Shown: positions 7,541 to 15,940, numbered from the stretch's first letter. The stretch is DNA of 64,000 nucleotides from Hyphomicrobiales bacterium (GCA_017642935.1 JAEPOK010000001.1:930001-994000), one strand, 5' to 3'. Translations and numbers: made by a program. Notes: a model not told the origin generated them from the sequence alone.

Positions 7541-9916
7541 TTACTCGCCGTAGGGGATCCAAATGTTTTTGATTTCACACGCTTTTCGCAGCCATTCGGG
7601 GCCTTCTGCCGCAGGCGCAAACCAGTCGATCGCCCGCCCATAGTCGACAAAGGTGCGCTTCAAATTGCCAGCCGATAGCGCTTCGACCTTGGTCGATAGC
7701 TCGGGCGTACCAAAGGCCCACACCGCATCGACGTCTGCGTGGCTTGCCAGAACCTCAGCCAAGTCCAGCGAGTCGCCGGTGACGATATTGAGAACGCCAC
7801 CTGGAAGATCCGACGTTTCGAGCACCGAGTAGAAATCGGTCATCGCCAGTGGATTGGCAGTGCTTGGCACCAATACCACGCGATTGCCCATGGCGATCAG
7901 GGGGGCTGCGAGGCTGATCGCGCCGAGCAAAGGCGCTTCATCGGGGCACACCACGCCGACCACGCCAACCGGTTCGTTCATTGCCAGGGCAACACCGCGC
8001 AAGGGCGGAACGTGCACTCGGCCATCATTCTTGTCGGCATAGGCCGCATAGGTGAACAGGCGATCGATGGCGGCATCAACCTCTTTTGCAGCCTTTGAGG
8101 TCGTCGTTCCAGCGACACTGGAAAAGCGCGCGGCAAACTCGTCGGCGCGCGCCGACAGGTTTTCGGCGATGTAATAGATCACTTGTGCACGGTTATGTTC
8201 AGTTGCAGCCGCCCAACCAGTTGCTTTGCGCGCCGCGGCAACGGCGTTGCGGATGTCTTTGCGATTGCCAACACCGACGTCGCCGATTACCTCCCCCTTG
8301 GGTGAAACAACGGGACGCGAATAGTTGCCATCCGGGCGCGCTTGCTTGCCGCCGATGTAGAGTTTGGCGGTGCGGTCGATGGTCGGCAGGTCAAACCCGC
8401 CCGCTTGCAGCTTGGGTTCGGGCAGACCTGTCGACGGACGCTGTTTGGCATTCTTCCAGAATTTGGGCTTCAGATATTCAAACGCCCCTTCCCGGCCCCC
8501 TTCCCGGCCAAAACCGGATTCCTTCTTGCCGCCAAAGCCGGCGGAAGCATCGAACATGTTGGTGGCGTTCACCCACACCACGCCGCTGTCGAGCTTGGCT
8601 GCCACGTTGAGCGCCAGCCCAATCGTTTCCGACCAAATGGAGGCGGCAAGGCCGTAGCGGGAATGATTGGCGAGCTGCACGGCTTCATCAGGTGTGCGGA
8701 AGGTCATCGACACGGCGACTGGGCCAAAAATTTCTTCGGTCGCAACCGTCGAGGACGTGCCGACATTGGATAGAAGCGTCGGCGGAAAATAGCTACCGGC
8801 TGTGGGAATAGAGCCAGAAGGTTGGTGCAGTGTCGCGCCTTCCTTCACGCCCTGGTCGACAAGCCTTTTGATGCGATCCAGTTGAACCGGGGCGACGATG
8901 GCGCCCATATCGATGGCTTTGTCGAGCGGGGCGCCGACCCGCAATGTCTCCATGCGACGGGTCAGCTTAGCAATGAAGGCGTCGGCAATGCCCTCATGCA
9001 GCAAGAGTCGCGATCCAGCGCAGCACACTTGGCCCTGGTTGAACCAGATGGCGTCAACGACGCCTTCCACAGCGCCATCCAAATCAGCATCGTCAAAGAC
9101 AATGAACGGTGACTTGCCACCCAGCTCCAGCGTTAGCGACTTTCCGCTTCCTGCCGTTTGTTTGCGGATGATCCGGCCGACTTCCGTAGAACCGGTGAAG
9201 GCCACTTTGTCCACATCGGGATGATCAACGAGCGCCGCGCCCGTGTCGCCCTCGCCTGTGACGATGTTGAGGACACCAGCGGGAAGACCAGCGGCTTGCG
9301 CCAGTTCGGCGATAAGCAAGGCGGTAAGCGAGGTGAATTCGGCGGGTTTCAAGACCAATGTGTTGCCGAGCGCGAGCGCCGGCGCGATTTTCCAAGCCAG
9401 CATGAGAACCGGAAAATTCCACGGGATGATCTGCCCGACGACGCCGACCGGGTCATAGTCGGGGAACTCTTTGTCCTGCAGCTGCGCCCAACCAGCATGA
9501 TGGTAGAAATGGCGTGCGGCGAGCGGCACATCAATGTCGCGCGTCTCGCGGATCGGCTTGCCATTATCCAGCGCCTCAATGACGGCGATCAGCCGGGCGT
9601 TGCGCTGGATCGAGCGGGCAAGCGCATAGAGGTGACGCGCGCGCGCATGGCCTGGCAGCGCCGCCCATTTTTTTTGTGCTTTGCGCGCAGCTTTGACCGC
9701 AGCATCCACATCGTCCGACGACCCTTGCGCAAGCTTGGCCAGATGCTCACCAGATGCCGGGGCGTGGCTGTCGAAGGTGGTCGAACCTTGGACGAATTTG
9801 CCATCGATGAAATGGCCGAAATTGGCGTCGTGCTTGGCGATCCAGGCGCGCGCATCACCATCAGCCTCAGGCGCGGGGCCGTAATCCATCGTGTCGAAAT
9901 AGTCAGCAACGCTCAT
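7541..9916 (-). CDS. aldehyde dehydrogenase with a second, truncated ALDH-like domain
   Basis: The 791-residue product is about one and a half ALDH lengths. The first unit (roughly residues 30-490) is complete: the cofactor segment IIPWNFP, the general base Glu264 in LTLELGGKSPF, and the catalytic Cys298 in NQGQVCCAGSR. The second unit (about 510-791) resembles the NAD-binding half of an ALDH but ends before any catalytic Cys, and its GSTEVG and LELGGK equivalents are replaced (AFGTPEL, FVDYG). NAD(P)-dependent oxidation of an aldehyde is expected from the first unit. The start lies 7 bases after deoC; deoC makes acetaldehyde, so oxidising that product is a reasonable role. An upstream TTG (9931) is a less likely start. 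Confidence 0.92.
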   Translation of the reverse strand: MSVADYFDTMDYGPAPEADGDARAWIAKHDANFGHFIDGKFVQGSTTFDSHAPASGEHLAKLAQGSSDDVDAAVKAARKAQKKWAALPGHARARHLYALARSIQRNARLIAVIEALDNGKPIRETRDIDVPLAARHFYHHAGWAQLQDKEFPDYDPVGVVGQIIPWNFPVLMLAWKIAPALALGNTLVLKPAEFTSLTALLIAELAQAAGLPAGVLNIVTGEGDTGAALVDHPDVDKVAFTGSTEVGRIIRKQTAGSGKSLTLELGGKSPFIVFDDADLDGAVEGVVDAIWFNQGQVCCAGSRLLLHEGIADAFIAKLTRRMETLRVGAPLDKAIDMGAIVAPVQLDRIKRLVDQGVKEGATLHQPSGSIPTAGSYFPPTLLSNVGTSSTVATEEIFGPVAVSMTFRTPDEAVQLANHSRYGLAASIWSETIGLALNVAAKLDSGVVWVNATNMFDASAGFGGKKESGFGREGGREGAFEYLKPKFWKNAKQRPSTGLPEPKLQAGGFDLPTIDRTAKLYIGGKQARPDGNYSRPVVSPKGEVIGDVGVGNRKDIRNAVAAARKATGWAAATEHNRAQVIYYIAENLSARADEFAARFSSVAGTTTSKAAKEVDAAIDRLFTYAAYADKNDGRVHVPPLRGVALAMNEPVGVVGVVCPDEAPLLGAISLAAPLIAMGNRVVLVPSTANPLAMTDFYSVLETSDLPGGVLNIVTGDSLDLAEVLASHADVDAVWAFGTPELSTKVEALSAGNLKRTFVDYGRAIDWFAPAAEGPEWLRKACEIKNIWIPYGE

Positions 9917-9923
9917 AATCGAC

Positions 9924-10931
9924 TCATCCAATCGGGTGGCGGAGGAAGGCGGAATAGGCGCCGGTCACGTGATGTTCAAGCTGACGTTCAATGTCGGCGA
10001 GCAGACTGGAGGCACCAATGCGGAAGAGATCGGGTTCGAGCCATTCCCGGCCAAGCTCTTCTTTCATCAGGAATTGATAGTTGAGCACATCTTTGGCGGT
10101 GGAGATGCCACCGGCAGGCTTGTAGCCAACCTTCAAACCGGTGCGCTCTTCATAGGCGCGGATACAGCGCAGCATGGTCAGCGATACCGCCAAGGTTGCG
10201 TTGACGCCTTCTTTGCCGGTGGACGTCTTGATGAAATCGGCGCCGGCCATCATGCAGACCAAAGAGGCGCGCGCAACGTTGCGCAGCGTTTTGATGTCGC
10301 CGGTCGCCAGGATCGCTTTCACATGGGCATCGCCACAGGCTTCGCGGTACTCCAGCATTTCGTCGTAAAGCGCCTGCCAATTGCCGGTCAGCACATGTTC
10401 GCGTGTGATGACGATGTCGATTTCCTGTGCGCCGTCGGCCACCGACTCTTTGATTTCCTGAACTTTCAAATGGTGCGGCGAGAGCCCGGCGGGAAAGCCG
10501 GTCGAGACAGCCGCGACGGGGATGCCGGTGCCCTGTAAGGCATCAACGGCCGTGGCAACAAAGCGATGATACACGCAGACCGCGCCGGTTGTGAGGTTGC
10601 GCTCGGCCATGCCCAGCGCTTCAAGCAAATCCGGTCGGACCGGCCGTGCGGCCTTGGCGCAAAGACGGCGAACCCGTCCTCCGGTGTCATCGCCGTTGAG
10701 CGTGGTGAGATCGATGCAAGTCAACGCCTTGAGGAGCCATGCAGCCTGCGCATCTTTCTTCACCGTGCGGCGTCCGGGGAGTGTCGCGACACGCCGTTCG
10801 GTTGCCGACAGATTGACGCGAACGTCCCGCACCCAGCCAAGATCGAGCGGCATCGCCTCGTTGCGAGGATGATGCGGCGCGTTATGACCAAGGTGGGCAT
10901 CTGGCGTGATGGGTGTGACATTGGATGTCAT
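9924..10931 (-). CDS. deoC: deoxyribose-phosphate aldolase
   Basis: This class I aldolase cleaves 2-deoxyribose-5-phosphate to glyceraldehyde-3-phosphate and acetaldehyde in deoxynucleoside catabolism. The Schiff-base lysine is in ADFIKTSTGKEG and the second conserved lysine in VGYKPAGGIS. At 335 residues it belongs to the long DeoC form, with about 80 extra N-terminal residues compared with E. coli. The next gene on the same strand is the aldehyde dehydrogenase, which could remove the acetaldehyde. The gene stands alone otherwise: no thymidine phosphorylase or phosphopentomutase is nearby. Confidence 0.96.
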   Translation of the reverse strand: MTSNVTPITPDAHLGHNAPHHPRNEAMPLDLGWVRDVRVNLSATERRVATLPGRRTVKKDAQAAWLLKALTCIDLTTLNGDDTGGRVRRLCAKAARPVRPDLLEALGMAERNLTTGAVCVYHRFVATAVDALQGTGIPVAAVSTGFPAGLSPHHLKVQEIKESVADGAQEIDIVITREHVLTGNWQALYDEMLEYREACGDAHVKAILATGDIKTLRNVARASLVCMMAGADFIKTSTGKEGVNATLAVSLTMLRCIRAYEERTGLKVGYKPAGGISTAKDVLNYQFLMKEELGREWLEPDLFRIGASSLLADIERQLEHHVTGAYSAFLRHPIG

Positions 10932-11062
10932 CGGTTTGACCCGCTTGTGTATGAAGCCGTGGAGGACTGGTGAGCGCCCTGCTTAGCATGCCAGATTGAT
11001 GCGGGGCCAGCACTGTGAACCTCTTGGCGTAGGCTGGATTTCGATTTTTGGAAGGTTGATGA

Positions 11063-12160
11063 ATGGAAACGCCGACATCCCTGCCGCCAGGCACTGTCTT
11101 TGCCAGTTCTGCTTGTTGCGAAGTGGGCGTCGATCCGACGGTAGGCAACGTGCCGGTTCTGACGTTTCATTGGCAAGGCAAGACGCTGGCGCCGCTGCAC
11201 CGAGCGCCATGGATCAATGATCAGTCGTTTCCAGAGGACATGCCGCCGGTCGATCGCAAGCTTTCCGGCGATTTTGTTTGCGCGCCATTTGGAAAGAGCG
11301 ATGTCGAGCCCTCCCCGCCACACGGGTGGAGCGCGAACAGCTCCTGGTCCTTAGATCGCAGTGATGAATCGGGACTGCATTTCACCTTGGAGCGCCCTAT
11401 CATGGGTGCCAAGATAACCAAACATGTGCGCCCTGCCCCCGACGCACCGCTTCTCTATCAGGTTCATGAGGTCATTGGTGGCGCTGGCGGGCTGACCTAT
11501 GCCCACCACCCGATGATGCGCATCGCGGGCGGCGCACGGTTATTCACCTCGCCCAAGCGACTTGCGGTCACACCCGATGCGCCGATTGTCGAAGGTCGTC
11601 ATGCCTTGGCCAGCGGAACAGCCATCGATGACTTTACGAAGGTCCCTGCCACCGAAGGCGGGACGATCGATGTCTCTCAGCTACCGATTTCCGACGGGGA
11701 TGAAGACTTTGTCGCGCTGGTCGAGGCCGAAGGCTCTGCGCTGGGATGGACGGCCGTCATTCACAACGCTTTTGACGACATCGTCTTCGTGTTGAAAGAC
11801 CCATCGGTGCTACCGCTCACCATGCTTTGGCATTCCAATGGTGGGCGCGAAGACGCGCCATGGAGCGGACGCCACCGTGGCGTTTTGGGGATCGAAGACG
11901 GAATCGCGGCAGGCGCGGCCGGTCACAAGGCGGCGCTTGGCGAAACTGTCTTCTCAAAGGCCGGTGTACCAACGGTGCTCGATTTGGCCGAGGGTGTGAC
12001 GCATCGCATTGCTCATGTCATAGGGGCGGTTCCGCGCCCGACGGGCTGGAAGGCGATCGAATCCATCGCCCTGGAAAGCGGGCAACTCACGATACGCGAA
12101 GCCGATGGCAGGACCGTCGACATGCCCTTTGATGCTAACTTTTTTTCTCAACGCGCATAG
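11063..12160 (+). CDS. putative galactose-mutarotase-like (aldose-epimerase fold) protein
   Basis: This 365-residue cytoplasmic protein has no signal peptide. Its C-terminal half contains LWHSNGGREDAPWSGRHRG followed by VLGIEDGIAAG, a pattern I recognise from proteins of the aldose 1-epimerase/mutarotase-like beta-sandwich superfamily. The middle segment YQVHEVIGGAGGL also suits a sugar-binding beta-sandwich. No substrate can be assigned. The start has a good ribosome site (GGAAGG, 7 bases upstream). The gene is divergent from deoC, and its 3' end overlaps the convergent CoA-transferase gene by 26 bases. It could act on a sugar fed to DeoC, but that is only inferred from position. Confidence 0.6.
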   Translation: METPTSLPPGTVFASSACCEVGVDPTVGNVPVLTFHWQGKTLAPLHRAPWINDQSFPEDMPPVDRKLSGDFVCAPFGKSDVEPSPPHGWSANSSWSLDRSDESGLHFTLERPIMGAKITKHVRPAPDAPLLYQVHEVIGGAGGLTYAHHPMMRIAGGARLFTSPKRLAVTPDAPIVEGRHALASGTAIDDFTKVPATEGGTIDVSQLPISDGDEDFVALVEAEGSALGWTAVIHNAFDDIVFVLKDPSVLPLTMLWHSNGGREDAPWSGRHRGVLGIEDGIAAGAAGHKAALGETVFSKAGVPTVLDLAEGVTHRIAHVIGAVPRPTGWKAIESIALESGQLTIREADGRTVDMPFDANFFSQRA

Positions 12161-13268
12161 GCCGCACCGGCGCTGTCTGGTCGCTTTTCAATGTGGCGTC
12201 TGAAAACTGCCAGGGACCGCGAAGACCTGGCACGCCCCCCGGCGCAATCCGCATACCGCGCGCGGCGATCTGTTGGTCCTCGAGAGCATCGCCCACGCTG
12301 TTGATCGGGCCAGCTGGAACCGTGGCGGCCTCGAAGGCGGCAAGAAGATCAGCCGAGGTTTGTGTCCGTGTCGCGTCGGTCATTCGTTCGATCAGCAGGG
12401 TTCGATTGGCGACCCGGGCGGCATTGGTCGCAAATCGCGAGTCATGGGTAAGGTCGTTCAATCCGAGCACGGCGCAACATCGCGCAAACTGGCCGTCATT
12501 ACCGACGGCAATGTTGACGTAGCCATCTTTGGTTTGGAACGTTTGGTAGGGCGCAATATTGGGGTGCGCATTGCCCAAGCCCGACGGACTGACGCCGCTT
12601 GCCAGATAGTTCATCGCTTGATTGGCGAGCAAGGCGACGGAGCAATCGAACAGCGACATATCGATGTGCTGGCCTCGGCCTGTGCGGTGGCGCTGTTCGA
12701 CGGCGGCAAGAATGCCCATGCCGCTGTAAAGCCCGGTCACCAGGTCGGAGATTGCAACACCGGTCTTTTGGGGGCCACTGTCAGCATCGCCCGTGATCGA
12801 CATAAGGCCGGACATGCCCTGAATCATGAAGTCATAGCCGGCGCGCTGCGCGTATGGTCCGGTTTGGCCAAACCCCGTGATCGAACAGTAGATCAGGCGC
12901 GGGTTTCGGGCGGCTAGTGACTCGTAATCCAGACCAAACTTCGCAAGTGTACCAACTTTGAAGTTCTCGATCAGGATGTCGGCGTCGTCGATGAGGTCAA
13001 GGACGCGCTGGCGCCCCTCTTCGGTCTTGAAGTCGGCGAAGACCGAAGTCTTGCCGCGGTTGCATGCATAATAATAGGCCGCCGAAGTGTCGCCATCGCG
13101 CTCAATGAAGGGCGGACCCCATGTGCGGGTGTCGTCGCCGCCAGGCCCCTCGACCTTGATGACATCGGCTCCAAGATCGGCGAGCGCCTGCCCTGCCCAG
13201 GGCCCGGCCAGGATGCGCGCCAGTTCGATGACTTTGAGGCCCACCAGCGGCGCGGAGTTTTGTCCCAT
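12135..13268 (-). CDS. CaiB/BaiF family (class III) CoA-transferase
   Basis: The 377-residue protein has the class III CoA-transferase pattern: GLKVIELARILAGP at the N-terminus, ALADLGADVIKVEGPGGDDTR, the NRGKTSVFADFKTEEG segment, and LIENFKVGTLAKFGLDY. These enzymes move CoA between acyl-CoA and free carboxylates as interlocked dimers. Formyl-CoA:oxalate, succinyl-CoA:malate and many other specificities exist, and the sequence does not settle which. I chose the ATG with AGGGG 7 bases upstream; another ATG lies 6 bases further out. The neighbours give no pathway context. Its end overlaps the mutarotase-like gene on the other strand. Confidence 0.93.
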   Translation of the reverse strand: MGQNSAPLVGLKVIELARILAGPWAGQALADLGADVIKVEGPGGDDTRTWGPPFIERDGDTSAAYYYACNRGKTSVFADFKTEEGRQRVLDLIDDADILIENFKVGTLAKFGLDYESLAARNPRLIYCSITGFGQTGPYAQRAGYDFMIQGMSGLMSITGDADSGPQKTGVAISDLVTGLYSGMGILAAVEQRHRTGRGQHIDMSLFDCSVALLANQAMNYLASGVSPSGLGNAHPNIAPYQTFQTKDGYVNIAVGNDGQFARCCAVLGLNDLTHDSRFATNAARVANRTLLIERMTDATRTQTSADLLAAFEAATVPAGPINSVGDALEDQQIAARGMRIAPGGVPGLRGPWQFSDATLKSDQTAPVRPMRVEKKS

Positions 13269-13323
13269 AAGCATGCCCCTATTGGTCGTGTTCGCGGTAC
13301 GACGATCGACCATTCACAAACGC

Positions 13324-13351
13324 AAAAAGCCCGCCGTTTCGGCGGGCTTTT
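13324..13351 (-). terminator. rho-independent terminator after tRNA-Ser
   Basis: A 7-bp stem GCCCGCC/GGCGGGC with a 5-base loop is flanked by A5 on one side and T4 on the other, so it could work in both directions. It begins 6 bases beyond the tRNA 3' CCA and should end the tRNA transcript before the CoA-transferase gene. Confidence 0.85.
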
Positions 13352-13356
13352 GATGA

Positions 13357-13449
13357 TGGCGGGCACGGAGGGATTCGAACCCTCGATACGGCTCAACACC
13401 GTATACTCCCTTAGCAGGGGAGCGCCTTCAGCCACTCGGCCACGTGCCC
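13357..13449 (-). tRNA. tRNA-Ser (anticodon GCU)
   Basis: The cloverleaf folds cleanly. The acceptor GGGCACG pairs with CGTGCCC, followed by discriminator G and an encoded CCA at 13357-13359. The D-arm carries TGGCCGAGTGG and the anticodon stem CTCCC/GGGAG closes the loop CTGCTAA, giving anticodon GCT at 13413-13415 (reading AGC/AGU serine codons). A long variable arm (TATACGGTGTTGAGCCGTATC) is typical of serine tRNAs, and the T-loop is GGTTCGAATCC. The length is 93 bases with CCA. Confidence 0.97.
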
Positions 13450-13460
13450 GTTCGCCGTCG

Positions 13461-13489
13461 CTTGTCAAACGGGAACGGGACTTTGTCAA
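13461..13489 (-). promoter_or_regulatory. candidate sigma-70-type promoter for tRNA-Ser
   Basis: A perfect -35 box TTGACA (13489-13484) is followed after 17 bases by GACAAG (13466-13461), a weak -10. The inferred start lies only a few bases before the mature tRNA 5' end. A second TTGACA at 13468-13463 overlaps this -10. Confidence 0.4.
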
Positions 13490-13531
13490 CCGCGCGATCG
13501 CGGCATCATTGGCCGGTGTTTGGCTGGTTGC

Positions 13532-13723
13532 CTAGATGCCACCGCAACGCTTAACGATCGCGTTGTAGTAGTAGAAATCAGGCGAGCCTGGTTCGGCGCG
13601 GACGCGCATCTCACGAGCGAACTGAAGTTCGGTCAAACGCTCTTCTTCGGCGCGGATACGCTTTTGGTTGTAATTGGCAATGGCACGTTCAACGCTGGAC
13701 GTGATGGCTTTGATCATTGGCAT
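13532..13723 (-). CDS. small charged hypothetical protein (63 residues)
   Basis: The product is a 63-residue cytoplasmic protein rich in Arg, Glu and Ala in its middle (residues 20-45, probably one helix), ending in FYYYNAIVKRCGGI. I do not recognise the family. It is judged real because a strong ribosome site (GAGGAAG) sits about 8 bases before the ATG and the composition is that of a folded helical peptide rather than a shadow frame. It stands between tRNA-Ser and the Sel1-like gene on the same strand, after a likely terminator, so it probably has its own promoter in 13724-13810. Confidence 0.65.
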   Translation of the reverse strand: MPMIKAITSSVERAIANYNQKRIRAEEERLTELQFAREMRVRAEPGSPDFYYYNAIVKRCGGI

Positions 13724-13810
13724 GGCTGTTCTTCCTCAGTTTTTGAAGTGTCCGGGGGGAGTGGACAGAACCGATATAGACTCACTCGCCCCACACTTGG
13801 AGAACCAAAA

Positions 13811-13844
13811 AAGCACCTCTGCTATGCAAATTGTGCAGAGCAGC
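13811..13844 (-). terminator. probable terminator of the Sel1-like gene
   Basis: The near-palindrome at 13819-13843 (arms CTGCT-x-TGCA and TGCA-x-AGCAG around AATTG) reads on the minus strand as a hairpin followed by AGGTGC and then T6. It lies about 35 bases after the Sel1-like stop. The spacer before the T-run is longer than ideal, so an operator is the alternative reading. Confidence 0.5.
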
Positions 13845-13877
13845 ATTAACGCCGATTCACGTTTGCGATCCGGCCTT

Positions 13878-14153
13878 TTAAGCCTTGTTGCTGGCTAGGA
13901 ATGTCCGTGCCGATTGCAGCGCCTGAGCCAGTTGCGATTTGGACAGCTCGGCAGCGATTTCTTCGCGATAGGTTTTGGCTGCCTGCTTGCCGCGCAGGCA
14001 TGCAAGGTTGAACCATTTGTGTGCCGCGACGAGATCGACGGCAACCGAGCGACCGGTCGCGTACATCATGCCGAGATCGAAGAACAGATCGCCTTCGTCG
14101 GCGCGCTGACCGAGATAGCCAGCTTCGAACTCATTGACTGCTAAACGTGCCAT
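13878..14153 (-). CDS. small Sel1-repeat-like protein
   Basis: This 91-residue protein contains one to two Sel1-like (TPR-related) repeats: FFDLGMMYATGRSVAVDLVAAHKWFNLA has the alternating Leu/Ala/Gly pattern of the family (residues 24-51), and the rest is a helical tail. Sel1 repeats mediate protein-protein contacts; no partner is evident. A good ribosome site (GGGAGG, about 8 bases upstream) supports the ATG. Small stand-alone proteins of this kind are common in Hyphomicrobiales. It is probably monocistronic. Confidence 0.8.
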   Translation of the reverse strand: MARLAVNEFEAGYLGQRADEGDLFFDLGMMYATGRSVAVDLVAAHKWFNLACLRGKQAAKTYREEIAAELSKSQLAQALQSARTFLASNKA

Positions 14154-14253
14154 TTTGTGTGCCTCCCATGTGGCTAATTGGCCGTGACGTTCCCAAAACG
14201 TCGATGAGTGGCAGTATGGCGACGCGGTTTGAATCGGTCGCTAAAATTCGAGA

Positions 14254-14370
14254 TTAATTGAAAGCAAATCAGCTCTTTAGGCTTCGCTAACGCCGCGGCA
14301 AGCAGTAACCACGCAAGCCCAGCTTTTACGGGCTTTTGTAAAGGCGCGTGCGCCCGCGCCTTTACTTTTT
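14254..14370 (+). ncRNA. candidate small RNA in the plus strand between two minus-strand genes
   Basis: A strong terminator-like hairpin (11-bp stem GTAAAGGCGCG/CGCGCCTTTAC, 14338-14365, followed by T5) points to the plus strand, where there is no gene upstream. Just before it are two more small hairpins, AAGCCC/GGGCTT (14315-14335) and GCTT..AAGC (14281-14303). A possible promoter is GCGACG (14219-14224), 17 bases, TAAAAT (14242-14247). This would give an RNA of about 117 bases. No known RNA family was recognised. Confidence 0.35.
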
Positions 14371-14383
14371 CCGGTCCAGATTT

Positions 14384-14878
14384 TTACTGCTCGTCAAGCA
14401 TGGCGAGCATTGACGAAACGTCAGTTGTCGCGACAACGCCTGGATTTTCTTCCACAATCAGTTTGGTTACGGCGCCGTTTTCGACCAACGCTGCATAACG
14501 CTTTGTGCGCATGCCAATTCCGAATGCGGTTCCGTCTAGCACCATGTCGACGGCCTTGGTGAAGGCCAGGCTTCCGTCGGCCAAAAACACGATGTCCTTT
14601 GGAGATCCGCTCTGTTGGTGCCACACCTTCATCACATGAACGTCGTTGGCAGTTAGCACAGCAATGAGATCGACACCTTTGGCTTTGAGCTCGACGGCAC
14701 GCTCAATGTAACCGGGCAGATGGTCATTGTTGCAGGTTCCGGTGAATGCACCGACCATGGCCAAAAGGAGGACTTTTTTGCCGGCGAACAGATCGCCAGT
14801 TTCAATCGCTTCATCGCCATCATGAGAAACGGCATTGAGGGTGACATTTGGCATCGATTGGCCAACGGAAAGAGGCAT
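14384..14878 (-). CDS. peroxiredoxin (Prx5/redoxin family) with altered active-site loop
   Basis: The 164-residue protein has the thioredoxin-like redoxin fold of Prx5-type thiol peroxidases, which reduce H2O2 and organic hydroperoxides. The peroxidatic Cys lies in MVGAFTGTCNNDHLPGY, and the later segments DGSLAFTKAVDM and GMRTKRYAALVENG match the family. The universal PxxxTxxC motif reads VGAFTGTC: the leading Pro is Val, while Thr and Cys remain. The start has GGAG 6 bases upstream. It is not clearly part of an operon. Confidence 0.9.
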   Translation of the reverse strand: MPLSVGQSMPNVTLNAVSHDGDEAIETGDLFAGKKVLLLAMVGAFTGTCNNDHLPGYIERAVELKAKGVDLIAVLTANDVHVMKVWHQQSGSPKDIVFLADGSLAFTKAVDMVLDGTAFGIGMRTKRYAALVENGAVTKLIVEENPGVVATTDVSSMLAMLDEQ

Positions 14879-14964
14879 GCGATTCTCCAGGTTCTTGTTT
14901 CAGCCATGCATCTAAGGCGCTCCCTGCCCTGGGCTAGAGGCAGAGTTGCGAAAAATCCGACGGC

Positions 14965-15822
14965 TCAGGGCGCGGTGGTCGGCTCGCGAGCGTAGACGCG
15001 CATCGGTCTGCCAGGTTCAATGATCGTGACGCGCGTGATTGGTGTTCGCCAGGACCATGGACCGGTCATGGTCGGAACTTCGTCAGCTTCGCTCTCGGTT
15101 CGTTGAAGAAGGCTATGGCGTCCCAAATTGTCTTCAGCAACAGCAAAGCCTGCAAGATCGTGCCAGGTTTGGGCCTGCTCGTCCTGCATCGTTCCCCCGC
15201 TGGTCAACGTGATTTGAGCGCCAGCCTGCTCCAAGATCAGCTCTGACAAGGGTCGCGTGCCCCGCGCCAGGTCACCTTGAAGGTCGAAAATCTGCGCCAA
15301 GGTCATATTCTGATCGGCGCCGGAGGATTGTGACCGGGCCGTTAGCTCAACTCTTTCAGGCAGGCAGAGCGCCGCGCACAGGCCAATCTCCAAGGACAGC
15401 CGATAGGTCATTGGCTGATCTTTGTTTTCAGGCTGCAGAACAATCGGCCAAACGGTGGGTGCGGCATACCCGATGGACGAACCGTCTCCCTCGTCGAACA
15501 AGCTTGGTGCGGGAAAATGGGCCGTCGCGGCGGCGACATTATCGCTGCGCTGCCAATCGAGATCGGGCGCCAGTCCAAAACGGCCAGGCAGACGCCAGTA
15601 AGTTTTCCAGCCCTCGTTGAGATCGATGGAGAGGAACAGGAGCTGCTCGCCCTCGCCAAGCGAGATCGCGTCAGCCAGCAGCGCCGCGGCCATAGGTGGC
15701 GCAGAAAACAGGCTGATTGTTGCGCCCTCCAGGGCGACGGAATTGCGCGTTTCGCCAAGCGCGACAACCGGAGTGGACGTCCAAGCAAAAGATGCTACCA
15801 CCGCCAATACGGCCAACTTCAT
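14965..15822 (-). CDS. exported protein with DsbD N-terminal-like domain
   Basis: The 285-residue product starts with a signal peptide (KLAVLAVVASFAW..., cleavage near VVALG). Its body resembles the periplasmic N-terminal domain of DsbD-type disulfide reductases: EGWKTYWRLPGRFGLAPDL, then GYAAPTVWPIVLQ, then GLCAALCLPERVEL with a CxxxC pair. No transmembrane or thioredoxin domains follow, so it is a stand-alone domain that may take electrons from another reductase or have a different role. I chose the ATG in front of the signal peptide; the open frame continues 39 codons upstream without a plausible signal. It is divergent from yqgE across about 118 bases. Confidence 0.8.
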   Translation of the reverse strand: MKLAVLAVVASFAWTSTPVVALGETRNSVALEGATISLFSAPPMAAALLADAISLGEGEQLLFLSIDLNEGWKTYWRLPGRFGLAPDLDWQRSDNVAAATAHFPAPSLFDEGDGSSIGYAAPTVWPIVLQPENKDQPMTYRLSLEIGLCAALCLPERVELTARSQSSGADQNMTLAQIFDLQGDLARGTRPLSELILEQAGAQITLTSGGTMQDEQAQTWHDLAGFAVAEDNLGRHSLLQRTESEADEVPTMTGPWSWRTPITRVTIIEPGRPMRVYAREPTTAP

Positions 15823-15940
15823 CGACACATCAACTTTGGGCTGGCCTTTGGCGTCAGGAGCAGCAAACATTGGCATCCAGGCGGCGCACCGGCCTTTCGC
15901 CGGCGCCCTTTCCCTTTTGCCTTCAGCGAAGCGTTTCATA

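Noticed and set aside
15617-15940. Long upstream extension of yqgE
   Set aside because: These 108 codons lie antisense to the DsbD-like gene and the family N-terminus begins at 15941.
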